This document shows positions 49,903 through 61,000 of a DNA stretch of 64,000 nucleotides, one piece after another. A program made the translations under genes and the position numbers. Every line of letters starts with the position of its first letter. Position 1 is the stretch's first letter. The notes beneath the pieces were generated by a model, which had not been told where the DNA came from, did not search any database, and saw only the letters and a list, made by a program, of their open reading frames with translations. The stretch comes from a virus: the IMG/VR virus record IMGVR_UViG_3300023184_000026, positions 186,001 through 250,000 of that record; one strand, given 5' to 3'.

Positions 49903-51189
49903 ATGCACTACTTTTTATATCCAACTAAAGACGCATACATAAGCAATCTTCCAGCCTATATGTATAAAAATACAGGATTGGACGAACTGCTTGAAGTGGA
50001 AAAGCGAATATCTACCAACGGATGCTCCAGCGTAGTTCAATATACGGAACTGGTCGGATACACGGCATCAAGTTGCGAATTGTTGAGTGGTTCATTTTCG
50101 GGATCATTTAATCCGGAGTCAACCAGTTCTGTTGTCATTTCCAGTTCATACGAACCAAGATACACCAACACAATGAGTTCGGTTGTTTCAAGAGCACTAC
50201 TTCGTTTTGATTTGGACGATGTTGCAACCGCAATAACAAATAACGAAATAATAAACCCTAAATTTTACCTCAATCTGAAAATATGTGAGTCCGTTGAAGT
50301 TCCAACAAAATACACATTATTTGCTTATCCAATTTCTCAATCTTGGGATATGGGCACCGGTTATAAATATGACGGATCAACCTCACCGGATGGTGTAAAT
50401 TGGAAATTCAGTAGAGCGGATCAGATTGAAAAGTGGTGGAGTACAGGATCATTCACGGATTGTGGTGGCGGCGGTGTGTGGTGGATAGACAGCAATACCA
50501 AAAAATCCGGTTCAGCCATTGACACACATATATATATTTCTGGAAGCTATAGTGCCAAACAGGACTTTGATTATCAAACAAGCGATGTTAAAATGGAAGT
50601 AACTAGCATGGTGCTTGGGTGGTTAAATGAAGAAATTCAAAATAATGGTTTAATTTTGATGCACAGCGATGAATCAAGTTCTGTTGAATATGGAACTTTG
50701 AAATTCTTCAGCAAAGAAACAAATACTATATATTCACCATATCTGGATGTTGCGTGGGATGACTCTGTTTTAAGTTGGGAGTCACCAGGATTTGATACAG
50801 GAAGTGCCAGCCCAATTCAAATTCGAGATGCCGTAGTTGGCATAAAAAACATGGCCACGGAATATAAGTTTGGATCAATCATCAGACTGGATGTTAGTCC
50901 CAGAAAAAGATATCCTCAAAAGACATTTACGAACAAACTTTCCGATTATTTATCACAGTACTATCTACCATCATCTAGTTTTTATCAAATAAAGGACGCC
51001 GAGAGCGAGGAAAATATATTGCCATATGATAATTTTACTCGTTTGAGCTTTGATTCAAATGGAAATTATTTCATGCTAGACACAACTGGTCTACCGTCAG
51101 AAAGATACTACAAGGTTCAAATAAGAACAGAGCAAAGCGGGTCTATAATGACATTTGATATCCCAACACCATTTAAGATTTCAAGATGA
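49903..51189 (+). CDS. DNRLRE-type beta protein, baseplate block, 428 aa
   Basis: MHYFLYPTKDAYISNLPAYM, SRALLRFDLDDVATAITNNE and FYLNLKICESVEVPTKYTLF, then AYPISQSWDMGTGYKYDGST. The (S)RALLRFDL-(I)--(I)---A-L-L----- plan with AYP--Q-W--GTG matches DNRLRE/CBM96-like jelly-roll domains, followed by a second region (SVLSWESPGFDTGSASPIQI) and RLSFDSNGNYFMLDTTGLPS. In a phage this suggests a baseplate or fibre-attachment protein. The stop overlaps 51186. Confidence 0.65.
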   Translation: MHYFLYPTKDAYISNLPAYMYKNTGLDELLEVEKRISTNGCSSVVQYTELVGYTASSCELLSGSFSGSFNPESTSSVVISSSYEPRYTNTMSSVVSRALLRFDLDDVATAITNNEIINPKFYLNLKICESVEVPTKYTLFAYPISQSWDMGTGYKYDGSTSPDGVNWKFSRADQIEKWWSTGSFTDCGGGGVWWIDSNTKKSGSAIDTHIYISGSYSAKQDFDYQTSDVKMEVTSMVLGWLNEEIQNNGLILMHSDESSSVEYGTLKFFSKETNTIYSPYLDVAWDDSVLSWESPGFDTGSASPIQIRDAVVGIKNMATEYKFGSIIRLDVSPRKRYPQKTFTNKLSDYLSQYYLPSSSFYQIKDAESEENILPYDNFTRLSFDSNGNYFMLDTTGLPSERYYKVQIRTEQSGSIMTFDIPTPFKISR

Positions 51190-51407
51190 ATCCAAACCCA
51201 ACTTTGCAAGGATACAATCAAACCGACATAGAAAAAATAACTCGCAGCGGTTCGATCATTCCAAATATTGATAGTAGTGGAAATTTGATAATACAGAATG
51301 CTCCTGATCAGATATATAGTTCATCTATTACAATAGAGTTGATAAATGCTGTGTATATTCCAACTAAAGTAGAAACGAAGATTGATCCTACATTTTACGA
51401 ATTATAA
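51186..51407 (+). CDS. Small baseplate-block protein, 73 aa
   Basis: MNPNPTLQGYNQTDIEKITR, then SGSIIPNIDSSGNLIIQNAP and VYIPTKVETKIDPTFYEL. Overlaps 49903 by 4 nt and precedes the giant gene by 5 nt. Not recognised. Likely a linker component of the wedge. Confidence 0.6.
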   Translation: MNPNPTLQGYNQTDIEKITRSGSIIPNIDSSGNLIIQNAPDQIYSSSITIELINAVYIPTKVETKIDPTFYEL

Positions 51408-51412
51408 GTTAT

Positions 51413-54400
51413 ATGGAAAATTTGAATAATAGTTTGCAATTCATATCATATCCCTCGAAATCTTTGGGTCATGGATCTACATTGTCTCGGTCGGACATTA
51501 TTTTTTACACAGAAAATCAAACTTCCAGTAATTTTCCGTTCGGTAAATCGGAAAAAGACATCATAAATGTTGGCGTATATGAGCTAAGTGGTGAATTTGT
51601 TGCTTCCACAACCATTTATTCCAGTGGTTCTTACACAAAACACACCGCGTCATATTATGATTCTTTTAATCAGTATAATCAATACTCATACAAGAAATAT
51701 AATAGTGATTTTTTCATTGTTGGTAGCGACCAAAAGTCACTGCTATTTGATGTAAGCAGATGCTTGAATTCTATTGGAGTGCAGGATGGAAACTACAAGC
51801 TATATGTTGAATTAAATAGAAATATTGTTGGAAATGAAAAACAAAACGGCGAGAGACTTATCATCAATACTATTTCTACCGGAAGACAAGAAATAACATT
51901 GATACCTCAAACGCTGAGAGGTACCGATTCGGAAATAAATCGAGAATATGATATATTTTCCAACAGTCGACTTCAATTGAAAGATGTTGTTGAAGAAATA
52001 TCAACGAATATTTCCAATCCCCAAATATACAACATTTATAATCTAGTGATGGAATCCAATCCAAGTGGATCGGCTGCTCTGAAGTATAATTATGGACTCA
52101 AAACGGACGTTGACGTAATAAACTTTTTGACCGACATATATTACGGAGTATCAACCGGAAATTACAAATCAAATAGACAAATTGCCAACAATAATATTCT
52201 TGGAATATATAATCAGTTCAATAATTGGATGTATCAGAATTATGAAGCTGGAGTTACATTCCAAATTATACAGGATTATTATTACAGTTTGTTTTTGTTT
52301 ATTGTTGATAGAGAACTCAACAATATCACAAACAAACGTCCAGATAGTTTTCCCCAAATTGTTGAATTTTTACAAACTATATTTTACAACGAAATATTTT
52401 ATCCCGCGATTTATGAGGCAGAACTCAAGCGAAATATAGATTTATCCGGGTATTTTAAGTATTACTTAAATTTTACAAATGGTCAAAAAATATCGATAAT
52501 CAATCAAAAATTGATTCCAACTCAAGATCCAAGGTTCTATGATTATTTAGCACTTAAAATAATAGATCCATTGCCACAAAATTTTGACTTGGGTGCAGAG
52601 GCGTGGATCACATGTGATTTTGGATTCTTGCCAATTGTACAGAATTTATTTTATTTTTCAAAGACGGAAATTAAAACAATACCGTTGAGAGGACCAAATT
52701 TTCTTGTAAAAATAGAAAATGAGGGAAATTCCACGCAAGCTTTGTCGATGGATGAGCTAATTTCTGTCACCGGAAGTGCATACAATGAATTGGCAAAGAA
52801 GATAAGTTCGCGTGAAAACCAACTGATTGATACTACGAATTACAGAAACTTTGAAAATTTTGTAAATTTTTCTTCGGCGGATATTAGACTTCAAGCATTT
52901 GGTGGTAAAAGAAAGCAAATCGATTCTTTGTATTATGAAATAGACACCGTTAACGCCAAACTTGTTTCGAATCCAAATGATGCATTTTATTTAAAAGAAA
53001 AATCCGATGCAAATTCTCAAATAGATGAGTTGGAGGCTGGAATGGATGGATATGAAAGATTTTTGTATGAAAATCCCGGTTGGTATATAAAACATGGAGA
53101 GGGAGTTGATGGATACACGTCGGCATCATTCTATGATAAAAATAATGGAGGTTCATTGATAAATAATTTGCCACAGTTCATTATAGAGGATGCAAGCAAC
53201 AATGCCGATTATATAAAGTTTGTGGCCATGGTTGGTCATTTTTTTGATAATATTTCATTGACTATAAAACAGTTAACTGAAAAAAATAATTATTCAAGTT
53301 CTCCAAATTTTGGAATATCCTTGGATATTGTTGGAGATATGCTTCGTTCACTTGGGTGGGATGCGGAAATATCAAAAGATAACCTTCCGCTTATTCTGGC
53401 GTCATTCTCAAAAAACGATTTTGACCCAGAATCTGAATTTTATTCTCAAGCCAGAAATCTTTCCGAAGAACAAAGAAACCAAATAATATGGAAAAGATTA
53501 TTGAATAGTCTTCCTTTCATATACAAAGCAAAGGGGACGGAAGCATCATTGAATGCATTAATTTCATGCTTTGGCGTTCCAAAGAATATCATTAAAATAA
53601 AAGAATATGGCGGAATATTAAATACGAGCAATCTTACCGATACTACAGAACATATCGTGGAAGAAGTAAAATACGAGCCATATTTCAGCGGAAGTTTTGA
53701 GTATTTCGTTCTTAATTGGACCGGTAGTGCAAAGACAATTGAATTCAATTTCAGATTTGATCCAGCAAAAACAAGTGAATCTGGTACGGTTTTTAGATTG
53801 GCAAATTGTTCTGATAATTGGGTGGTTGGTGCTGTTCGCGACAGAGGAAATGATTGGGGGAAATTATTTTTCAGTATAGATGATGGGTATGGAAATGTTA
53901 AGACCGCAGTTACATCACGCGCCCCAATATTTGATGGAAATTCTTACCACGCAATGGTAAAGAGAAACGATGTTGATGTTCATTTCAATGCAACTATAAA
54001 TTTGGATGAATATCCAACCAGATATGACCTACTTCTTCAAAAATCGGAAGATGATAGAATAACTTACAGTGTAACTTCCAGTATGTTCGTGAGTGGAAGT
54101 TTCAATAATTCTTTTGGTACTGGTGAGTATCTGTATATAGGAAATTACAATCAAAGTACTGCGTCTTTAAATATCGACCCAGAGGCTTTTTTTGGAAATA
54201 TTGACGATATACGAGTATGGGAAACTCCATTATCGACCGCACGTTTTGAGGCACACACACTTCATAGAAATGCATATGACCTCGAAGATCCTATGGAAAT
54301 GATTTCTGATAATTTGTATAGAATATCATTTGAGCGACCAGTCGATCTTTATAGTACCGAATCATACGCGGTGAACTTGAATAATTTATCATTTAGAAAA

Positions 54401-56143
54401 GATTTTCCAACATTTGGAGCCGCAAACTTTCCAGAATCTTTTGGTAAATTGGAGAGATTGTCATATTGCGACCCATCCGAAGGCCCGTCGTTTCCATATC
54501 AGTTTTCTCGCAAGGACGTGCGAATGATAATGAAAATTCCCGATTATGGGTCCAGTAAATTCAGAAGTAATAAAATTAATTATGTAGAACAAGAACTTTC
54601 CACAAATCTTTCTCCAGATACACGAGCGTCATATATGACGAGTGAACTGATAAGTACAGATTCAAACAAGCTCGGAATATTTTTCTCTCCGTCGGAAATG
54701 CAAAATACGGAAATCATTAAGTTCTTTGGTGAATTTCCATTGGGAGATTTGATTGGAGATCCAGCATCCGTTTACAAAAATTCTTACGATAAATTTGAAA
54801 GATTTAGACAGATATATTATGACCAAGGATTTGGAAATATTGATTTCACATTCTTCATGAATATTGTTCGATTCTATTTTGACAAGGCAATGTTCAAATA
54901 TATAAAGGGGATAATTCCGGCCAGAGCAAAATTGGTGGACGGTATATTGATTGAACCGAGCATACTGGAAAGACCAAAGTTACAATTGAAGCCGCTGGTG
55001 AAAGAGAACATAGATCAAAAAACTGGCGAAACTTATTCAAAAAGTAAAATTAGCGTTGTAAAAGATCCGGATAGAGTTGGAATATTGAGACAGGAATACA
55101 GAGGAATTGCAACATATTCGGATGTAAATCAAGTATTTTTTCCGGCGGAACAAGATCAATATGGTTTTGAAATTTATGGAAATAACGGATTGACATATTA
55201 TAATGGAAATTATTATAGGGCGGATGTAATACCATACACGAAAAAATATCAAGTGTCGCAAAAATACGTTGCTCCATATTCTCAATTGAATGAAAACCAG
55301 ATAGTGAATGATTTTTCGGGAAAAACGGAAACAATCACAAACACTTATTATAAGGTTAATATTGCAAAATTGCCGGTTGTGGACAGATATCCAATGACTG
55401 CATCGGTTTCTCCAAGAGGCCAAGCTATACCAAAAACATATTTCAGCGGAAGTTTATATTTTGATGCCGGTATGCGCGGTTGGCAAGATTATGCTACAAC
55501 CAATTCTCACAAGCTTATGGGAATAATATCCGGTTCGGTAAATGGATTGGATGTAGTGCAGTATCCTTACATAGATCCAATATACGGTGCAATTACGAAT
55601 GGTACGATTGTAAATCCAGGAATTATTATATCGGGAAGTATGTTCCAAAATGGATGTCCAGTTACATATTCTGGATATTTTGATGTTGATGGTGGTGTTC
55701 AATCGTTTGAAGGCTATATATACGGGCATTTCAGTGGAAGTTTTTTTGCTGGGAATTATTCAAGTTCAATATATGAACGAACGGTGTATAATATTCAATT
55801 TATATCAGAAGCTCCCACATCGTCGATATTTAATATATTTTCCACACATGGTTCGGGCGATTTATTTGCGCCGCTGGCTTCTGGTCTAAATTATCGCAAG
55901 ATTTACTCCATGGAATACTATCCAACAAGCTCCAAATTATTGAATGGTTACATGGAAACTCATCACAAATATAGCAAATTGCAGTTTTCTCAAAAAGAAA
56001 TTAACGCATATCAAACAAATCCAATAACCAAAGTCCAAACCAATTATAAATGGAAACGTAGTAGTCAAAATAAAAAAACTACTGTAGATCCAAAGACTGG
56101 ATTGACCGACAATACTGATGCGGTTATTGTGAAAACTATATAA
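51413..56143 (+). CDS. Giant baseplate/tail protein with LamG domain, 1576 aa
   Basis: The largest gene of the window. Residues 1-560 are beta-rich and coiled; ~595-760 contain SLTIKQLTEKNNYSSSPNFG, then IIWKRLLNSLPFIYKAKGTE and ASLNALISCFGVPKNIIKIK, a phage tail-protein layout related to the P2-gpI-like connectors. Residues ~765-960 form a LamG/concanavalin-like domain (TIEFNFRFDPAKTSESGTVF, YIGNYNQSTASLNIDPEAFF, GNIDDIRVWETPLSTARFEA). The rest is repetitive with many SGSLYF/SGSMF turns. Its place after gp6 corresponds to gp7 of T4, and it may combine gp7-like and glycan-binding roles (inference). Confidence 0.7.
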   Translation: MENLNNSLQFISYPSKSLGHGSTLSRSDIIFYTENQTSSNFPFGKSEKDIINVGVYELSGEFVASTTIYSSGSYTKHTASYYDSFNQYNQYSYKKYNSDFFIVGSDQKSLLFDVSRCLNSIGVQDGNYKLYVELNRNIVGNEKQNGERLIINTISTGRQEITLIPQTLRGTDSEINREYDIFSNSRLQLKDVVEEISTNISNPQIYNIYNLVMESNPSGSAALKYNYGLKTDVDVINFLTDIYYGVSTGNYKSNRQIANNNILGIYNQFNNWMYQNYEAGVTFQIIQDYYYSLFLFIVDRELNNITNKRPDSFPQIVEFLQTIFYNEIFYPAIYEAELKRNIDLSGYFKYYLNFTNGQKISIINQKLIPTQDPRFYDYLALKIIDPLPQNFDLGAEAWITCDFGFLPIVQNLFYFSKTEIKTIPLRGPNFLVKIENEGNSTQALSMDELISVTGSAYNELAKKISSRENQLIDTTNYRNFENFVNFSSADIRLQAFGGKRKQIDSLYYEIDTVNAKLVSNPNDAFYLKEKSDANSQIDELEAGMDGYERFLYENPGWYIKHGEGVDGYTSASFYDKNNGGSLINNLPQFIIEDASNNADYIKFVAMVGHFFDNISLTIKQLTEKNNYSSSPNFGISLDIVGDMLRSLGWDAEISKDNLPLILASFSKNDFDPESEFYSQARNLSEEQRNQIIWKRLLNSLPFIYKAKGTEASLNALISCFGVPKNIIKIKEYGGILNTSNLTDTTEHIVEEVKYEPYFSGSFEYFVLNWTGSAKTIEFNFRFDPAKTSESGTVFRLANCSDNWVVGAVRDRGNDWGKLFFSIDDGYGNVKTAVTSRAPIFDGNSYHAMVKRNDVDVHFNATINLDEYPTRYDLLLQKSEDDRITYSVTSSMFVSGSFNNSFGTGEYLYIGNYNQSTASLNIDPEAFFGNIDDIRVWETPLSTARFEAHTLHRNAYDLEDPMEMISDNLYRISFERPVDLYSTESYAVNLNNLSFRKDFPTFGAANFPESFGKLERLSYCDPSEGPSFPYQFSRKDVRMIMKIPDYGSSKFRSNKINYVEQELSTNLSPDTRASYMTSELISTDSNKLGIFFSPSEMQNTEIIKFFGEFPLGDLIGDPASVYKNSYDKFERFRQIYYDQGFGNIDFTFFMNIVRFYFDKAMFKYIKGIIPARAKLVDGILIEPSILERPKLQLKPLVKENIDQKTGETYSKSKISVVKDPDRVGILRQEYRGIATYSDVNQVFFPAEQDQYGFEIYGNNGLTYYNGNYYRADVIPYTKKYQVSQKYVAPYSQLNENQIVNDFSGKTETITNTYYKVNIAKLPVVDRYPMTASVSPRGQAIPKTYFSGSLYFDAGMRGWQDYATTNSHKLMGIISGSVNGLDVVQYPYIDPIYGAITNGTIVNPGIIISGSMFQNGCPVTYSGYFDVDGGVQSFEGYIYGHFSGSFFAGNYSSSIYERTVYNIQFISEAPTSSIFNIFSTHGSGDLFAPLASGLNYRKIYSMEYYPTSSKLLNGYMETHHKYSKLQFSQKEINAYQTNPITKVQTNYKWKRSSQNKKTTVDPKTGLTDNTDAVIVKTI

Positions 56144-56164
56144 AAAAATAAGAAAAAAGAGAAT

Positions 56165-56183
56165 GGCGTATATATTTATTAGG
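56165..56183 (+). promoter_or_regulatory. Late-type motif for 56197
   Basis: GGCGTATATATTTATTAGG, 13 nt before ATG 56197. Confidence 0.6.
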
Positions 56184-56196
56184 AAAGTAACACTAT

Positions 56197-56826
56197 ATGG
56201 CGTATATCAATAATCAGACAATCACTGTGGATGCGGTTCTCACAAAAAAGGGCAGAGAATTGCTGGCGGCAAAAGGCGGTCTTAATATCACATCGTATGC
56301 TCTTTCGGATGATGAAATTGATTATAGTTTGTATCAACCAAATCACCCACAGGGATCGGCATATTATGACCTCGCCGTTCGTAATACTCCGGTGTTTGAA
56401 GCATTCACAGATGAAACTCAAGCTTTAAAATATAAGCTAGTAACATTGCCTTCTGGACAGACTTCAATCCCAGTTATCAGTCTTGGTCAAAGTTCCATCA
56501 ACGTTGACAATGATTACAAAGGAGAGGTTGTTGTTGTTCCAAGCACAAATCCAGCGTACAACACCACACTTGGATACACTGCAATTTTAGCTAATAAAAC
56601 CGTTGGCACTATTGTTGGAGAGCAGCTTCAGACCGCAACAACTGCAACAATTCCAACATTCATTGGGGATGTTTCGTCCACAACTGCACAAGTAGCACTT
56701 GGATTAAGATTTAGATTTGTACCAAATATGTCATTGACCACTACAACTGGAACTACTCTAACAATCATTGGCAACGAGAGTGGTGGGTCAATTTCGATCC
56801 CAGTCACTGTTAACGTAAGAAATTAA
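56197..56826 (+). CDS. Structural protein of the T4-like marine type, 209 aa
   Basis: MAYINNQTITVDAVLTKKGR, then ELLAAKGGLNITSYALSDDE and IDYSLYQPNHPQGSAYYDLA. A T-KGRELLAA--G-F-I-(K)(F)ALSDDEIDY-L(W) head is characteristic of a virion protein shared by T4-like marine phages, followed by an Ig-like C-terminal region (ALGLRFRFVPNMSLTTTTGT). Exact place in the virion unknown. Confidence 0.75.
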   Translation: MAYINNQTITVDAVLTKKGRELLAAKGGLNITSYALSDDEIDYSLYQPNHPQGSAYYDLAVRNTPVFEAFTDETQALKYKLVTLPSGQTSIPVISLGQSSINVDNDYKGEVVVVPSTNPAYNTTLGYTAILANKTVGTIVGEQLQTATTATIPTFIGDVSSTTAQVALGLRFRFVPNMSLTTTTGTTLTIIGNESGGSISIPVTVNVRN

Positions 56827-56836
56827 TTAAAATCAT

Positions 56837-57946
56837 ATGATCTTCAAGCAATTTGATCAAACGGACATAGTGGCGGGAAGATCCCAGCCAGTGTCCACCG
56901 GAATGTGGAGCGACGGCGAAACGAACTGGTCTCAGTTTTATACCAGCAGTATTCAAACGACGCAGTCATCATCGCTGTATGAACCGTTAAATGGACTGTA
57001 TTATACCAACGTTTATGATTATCCAGTAGCGTCCGCCAGTTCCGACGTATATTTTTCGATTACGTATGGTCACTCCGCAGGATCGGGTTCTTCAACATTC
57101 GACAAAAACGCGTCACAGGGAAGTTTGATATATCCAACAAAGGCAATATACAATCAATACCGAAATTTACTGTTGGCACCCGGTGATTCTAAATTTACAT
57201 TTGTTAAATCGGATAATAACGGAAACCAGACACAGATTGATTCTGATGATATTTACGCAATTTCATTTAGAGGCACAAAATACAAAGATCGTTTAGATCC
57301 CGGCCAATTTGAATTTACACTAAGTGGGTCCAGTGGAGCAAATGGAAAAATTACACTGATAGATGATTCCAGAATTAATCCGGAAACTGGTGTGCAGACT
57401 GGTGGAAAGCGTTATAATCTTATACGAGGTTCGATTGAAAGCGGATCTTTGTCCACGACAAAAAATTACGAAGCAATTGGATCTATATACCCAGACTTGG
57501 GAATAATCATATTGAACCCGACAGTTCTTCAGTCGTTGGTTGGAAATGTTGGTGGAATATCCTTGAACGATTATACTTCAAACTATTGGGGTGATGGATT
57601 TGCACGAATGCAGAATGTTCTCTTCGCATCTATAAAACAGGGTGCGGCTGCGTTGCCAATGAAAGCGAGAGTAACTGAATATGTTCCCGCTCGTCATTAT
57701 TTTGTGAGAGTAAAGAACCAAGAGTATAATTACAGCAACAATCCAACATTTATTATATCTGACAAATCTAGTTCGGAGTATGGTAAATTGAGATTCACCG
57801 ATTTTTATACCAATCCAAAAGTATATGTAACCTCGGTTGGTCTATATAATGAAACAAACGACTTGGTTGCTGTTGCAAAACTGAGTCAGCCGTTATTAAA
57901 AGACTTTACCAACGAGTGTCTTATAAAAATTAAGATAGATGTTTAA
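56837..57946 (+). CDS. Baseplate/fibre protein sharing ends with 58077, 369 aa
   Basis: Starts MIFKQFDQTDIVAGRSQPVS and ends VYVTSVGLYNETNDLVAVAK then LSQPLLKDFTNECLIKIKID. Both ends echo the 1120-residue neighbour (MIKQFSAGDI..., FITTVGLYDGNELVAVGKLG, RPVKNL). The middle is beta-rich (IYAISFRGTKYKDRLDPGQF). These shared termini suggest the two are related structural subunits, perhaps attached to the same ring. Confidence 0.65.
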   Translation: MIFKQFDQTDIVAGRSQPVSTGMWSDGETNWSQFYTSSIQTTQSSSLYEPLNGLYYTNVYDYPVASASSDVYFSITYGHSAGSGSSTFDKNASQGSLIYPTKAIYNQYRNLLLAPGDSKFTFVKSDNNGNQTQIDSDDIYAISFRGTKYKDRLDPGQFEFTLSGSSGANGKITLIDDSRINPETGVQTGGKRYNLIRGSIESGSLSTTKNYEAIGSIYPDLGIIILNPTVLQSLVGNVGGISLNDYTSNYWGDGFARMQNVLFASIKQGAAALPMKARVTEYVPARHYFVRVKNQEYNYSNNPTFIISDKSSSEYGKLRFTDFYTNPKVYVTSVGLYNETNDLVAVAKLSQPLLKDFTNECLIKIKIDV

Positions 57947-58060
57947 CTAATAAAAGTTAAATTTTACATTGTTTAAGTAGTGTGTTTTGGGATGGGTTAT
58001 AAAGAAATGTTGTCAATTGTAAAAACTCGCTCTATCGGCAAGTGAATACTCAAACATTGA

Positions 58061-58070
58061 TTATATTTAT
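58061..58070 (+). promoter_or_regulatory. Late-type motif for 58077
   Basis: TTATATTTAT, 6 nt before ATG 58077. The rest of 57950-58058 holds no gene. Confidence 0.55.
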
Positions 58071-58076
58071 CTATAT

Positions 58077-61000
58077 ATGATAAAGCAGTTCTCCGCAGGA
58101 GATATCACAGTAAGACCATTTAAGACTTTCAAACACTGGAGCGTTCAGAGTGTACATCTTGGTCATAAGGATGCATATGGATTTAATACTTATTATGATA
58201 ATCTGTGTGAAGTTAATGAGGGAATAAAAAATACTTCCATATTTTATCCATCTGGGAGTTCATATTATACAGCGTCAGTTGAATTGATTAATCCATCTGG
58301 AAAATATGCCAGAAATATATACAGCCTCACAGACTCCATGTTTTATCGCAACAAGAAAAATTTTATGGAGTTGTTTGGTGTTGAAAGTATTGTAACGGAC
58401 ACGGCAACTGGAAAAAAGGAAGTAAGAAATATACACGATAGAGTTGTTACTTTGGCACTAAATCAAACAAATTTTGGTGAAAAAATAAGACCGGAAACCG
58501 TTGAAATAGTGGACAATTCCAATCCACATGCCACATATATCATCAAAGATGATGGATATACCAATCTTTATATCACGGGATCACATTTTTCTGAATACAC
58601 ATATTTGAGTGCAATGAGGAACATATATCCTCGACCGTATTGGAACACTTCAAGTGGGGAATTTCATTTGAATTTATTAGACGGAGAATCCAAGCATATA
58701 GATGTTGATACCGCAAAAGAATATCTTAAACTTGGCATGAATGTTTCGTATACCGGTACATCCGATTATTTATACGATTCAAGTTCGTTGGTTGATACAT
58801 TTCAATCGGATAATGAACATTTTGGAGAAGCAGTTAGCTCGTGGTATAAATATGTTGTGGCCGGTTCATCTATAGACAAATATAATTTGAATACGGGAAG
58901 TCAAGGCTATGCGGCCATATTCAAATATGATGATAATTTGGGAATTCACAGACCAATAAAGAAATTTACATCGCCGTTGAGAGACGTTGGATTCTTGCAA
59001 GACTTTGATATAGACAAGACATTTCCATACACTGTGGAGAATTTGCAAAATAGTGGTTCGTATTTTACTGACACATTTGGACAGTCTGTGTCTGTCCGTG
59101 ATAACTTTTTGGCAGTTGGGTCATCGTCCGGTTCAATATGTTTTCCAACCGGTTCATATCCAGGATATGTGTTTGTGTATGATAAATACAAAGGCGGAAC
59201 CGATAATTGGGGGTTGATAAATATTATACAAGGAAATTCAAATGGAGATAATTTTGGTAAATCGGTTTCATTGGACAGAGATACCCTCGCCATAGGCGCA
59301 CCGGGAGTCAGCGGTTCGGGTGCCGTGTATATCTTCAGACGAAAACAATACATGAGCGGTGGATGCGATGCAATTGAAACAAGTTCGTTTTGGCAAACAT
59401 TATCTCCGGAAACGGACTTGTGCGACGAAATTATATCAGAATCCGGTTCTTTGATTATATACAGCGAAAGACCAATTCCTTGGACATACTCGTCGATGGC
59501 ATATACAAGTTCAAGCATCGAACTTTTAAGCGGATCAATGTCGGCATCTTATGATCCAAATTCTACGGATACAAGAAGAGTATCAAGTTCATATTATCGA
59601 GTCGAAAATGGCGCTTGGTCTGGAAGTTATAGTTGGGAATATGAAGCCATCCTCACTTCCAGTGTTTTATCACTGGGAGACAACTTTGGATGGTGCGTTG
59701 CACTTGATTCTGGCAGCTTGTTTGTTGGAACAAACAAGACCGGAAATGGATATGCAACATTGTTTACATGCTCTTATTACTCATCTTCCGTCGGCGATTG
59801 TCCAACGGCTTCTTGGGGAGAAGCAAAAACATTCAGAAGAGATGGTACATATGGTGACTTGGATATGTCTTCTCAATTCTATTCAATTGACGTGACGGGT
59901 GTATCAATATCGGACGATGGATTTGGTACGTCGGTTGCGATTGGTGGAAAAAACCTTGTAATTGGATGTCTTCGCGACAAGGCATTTATTCCATATGCGT
60001 CATATACAGGATCACCGACCAGTCTGGGTTCTGCGTATTTTTATAGAAATGACTATCGCTGCGGTTCTCTGGGATATTGGCAAGTGTTGAAAACATTTGG
60101 CGATAGAAAATATCAGTATAATAATAATTTTGGGAAATCCGTGTCTCTGGGAGGATTATATAGCGCGATCACTTCTTGGTCCGACAAAGTTGGAAGAAAT
60201 GTTGATTACTTCAATGGTGAATATATCATAGACGATTTATTATACCAAGCAAGTTCATCGGATGATCCAAATGGAGTGCTGGGTAGAGTTGCCATATACA
60301 AATACAGTGATGTAAATGAAACATGGCAATTGACAGAAACCATACGACGCAACAAAGAAGCAAATAAGCCATCAAATATTTATGGATATTCAGTTTGCTT
60401 ATGCTCAGATTTCATGGTTGTGGGTGCGCCGGTTGTTCATTTTGCAACTGCGAGTGCCACGGCTTCGGTGTACGATCCAAACAACCTTGTTGATTTTCCG
60501 GCAAATTGCTCCGGTTCTGTGTATGTTTACAACGTCACAAATCTTGAGGACAATCCGCTTATAGGAAATGTATTTTACAAAAATGGATATTTTGCACTTA
60601 CTCACACGGGATCAAATTATCGCGATATATTTACAAAAACCGGATCGGGTGGGTTTGACCTAACGTATCAAGGATCACATACAATCTATGAACACGAATA
60701 TCTGACATCTATTCGACCGGGCGAATTTAATTATAGTACAAATCCAACATCATTGGTAAAAACTCCATTAATGTTTGACGTAAACCAAGATGGTGTGTTT
60801 GATTTTCTTGACGTTGATTTGATAATGAGATTTTTTCAAAAAAGAAAATTCTTTGAAGAATTTATTTTCGACGATAATGGTGTAGTACTTGAACAAAGTT
60901 CAAACGCTGATAATAGTTGGTGGGGAGATGATATTCTACAACTTGAATCCGAAGACGTACTGCTTCAGGAACAAACAGGCAGTGCAGCTTATATTGCAAG

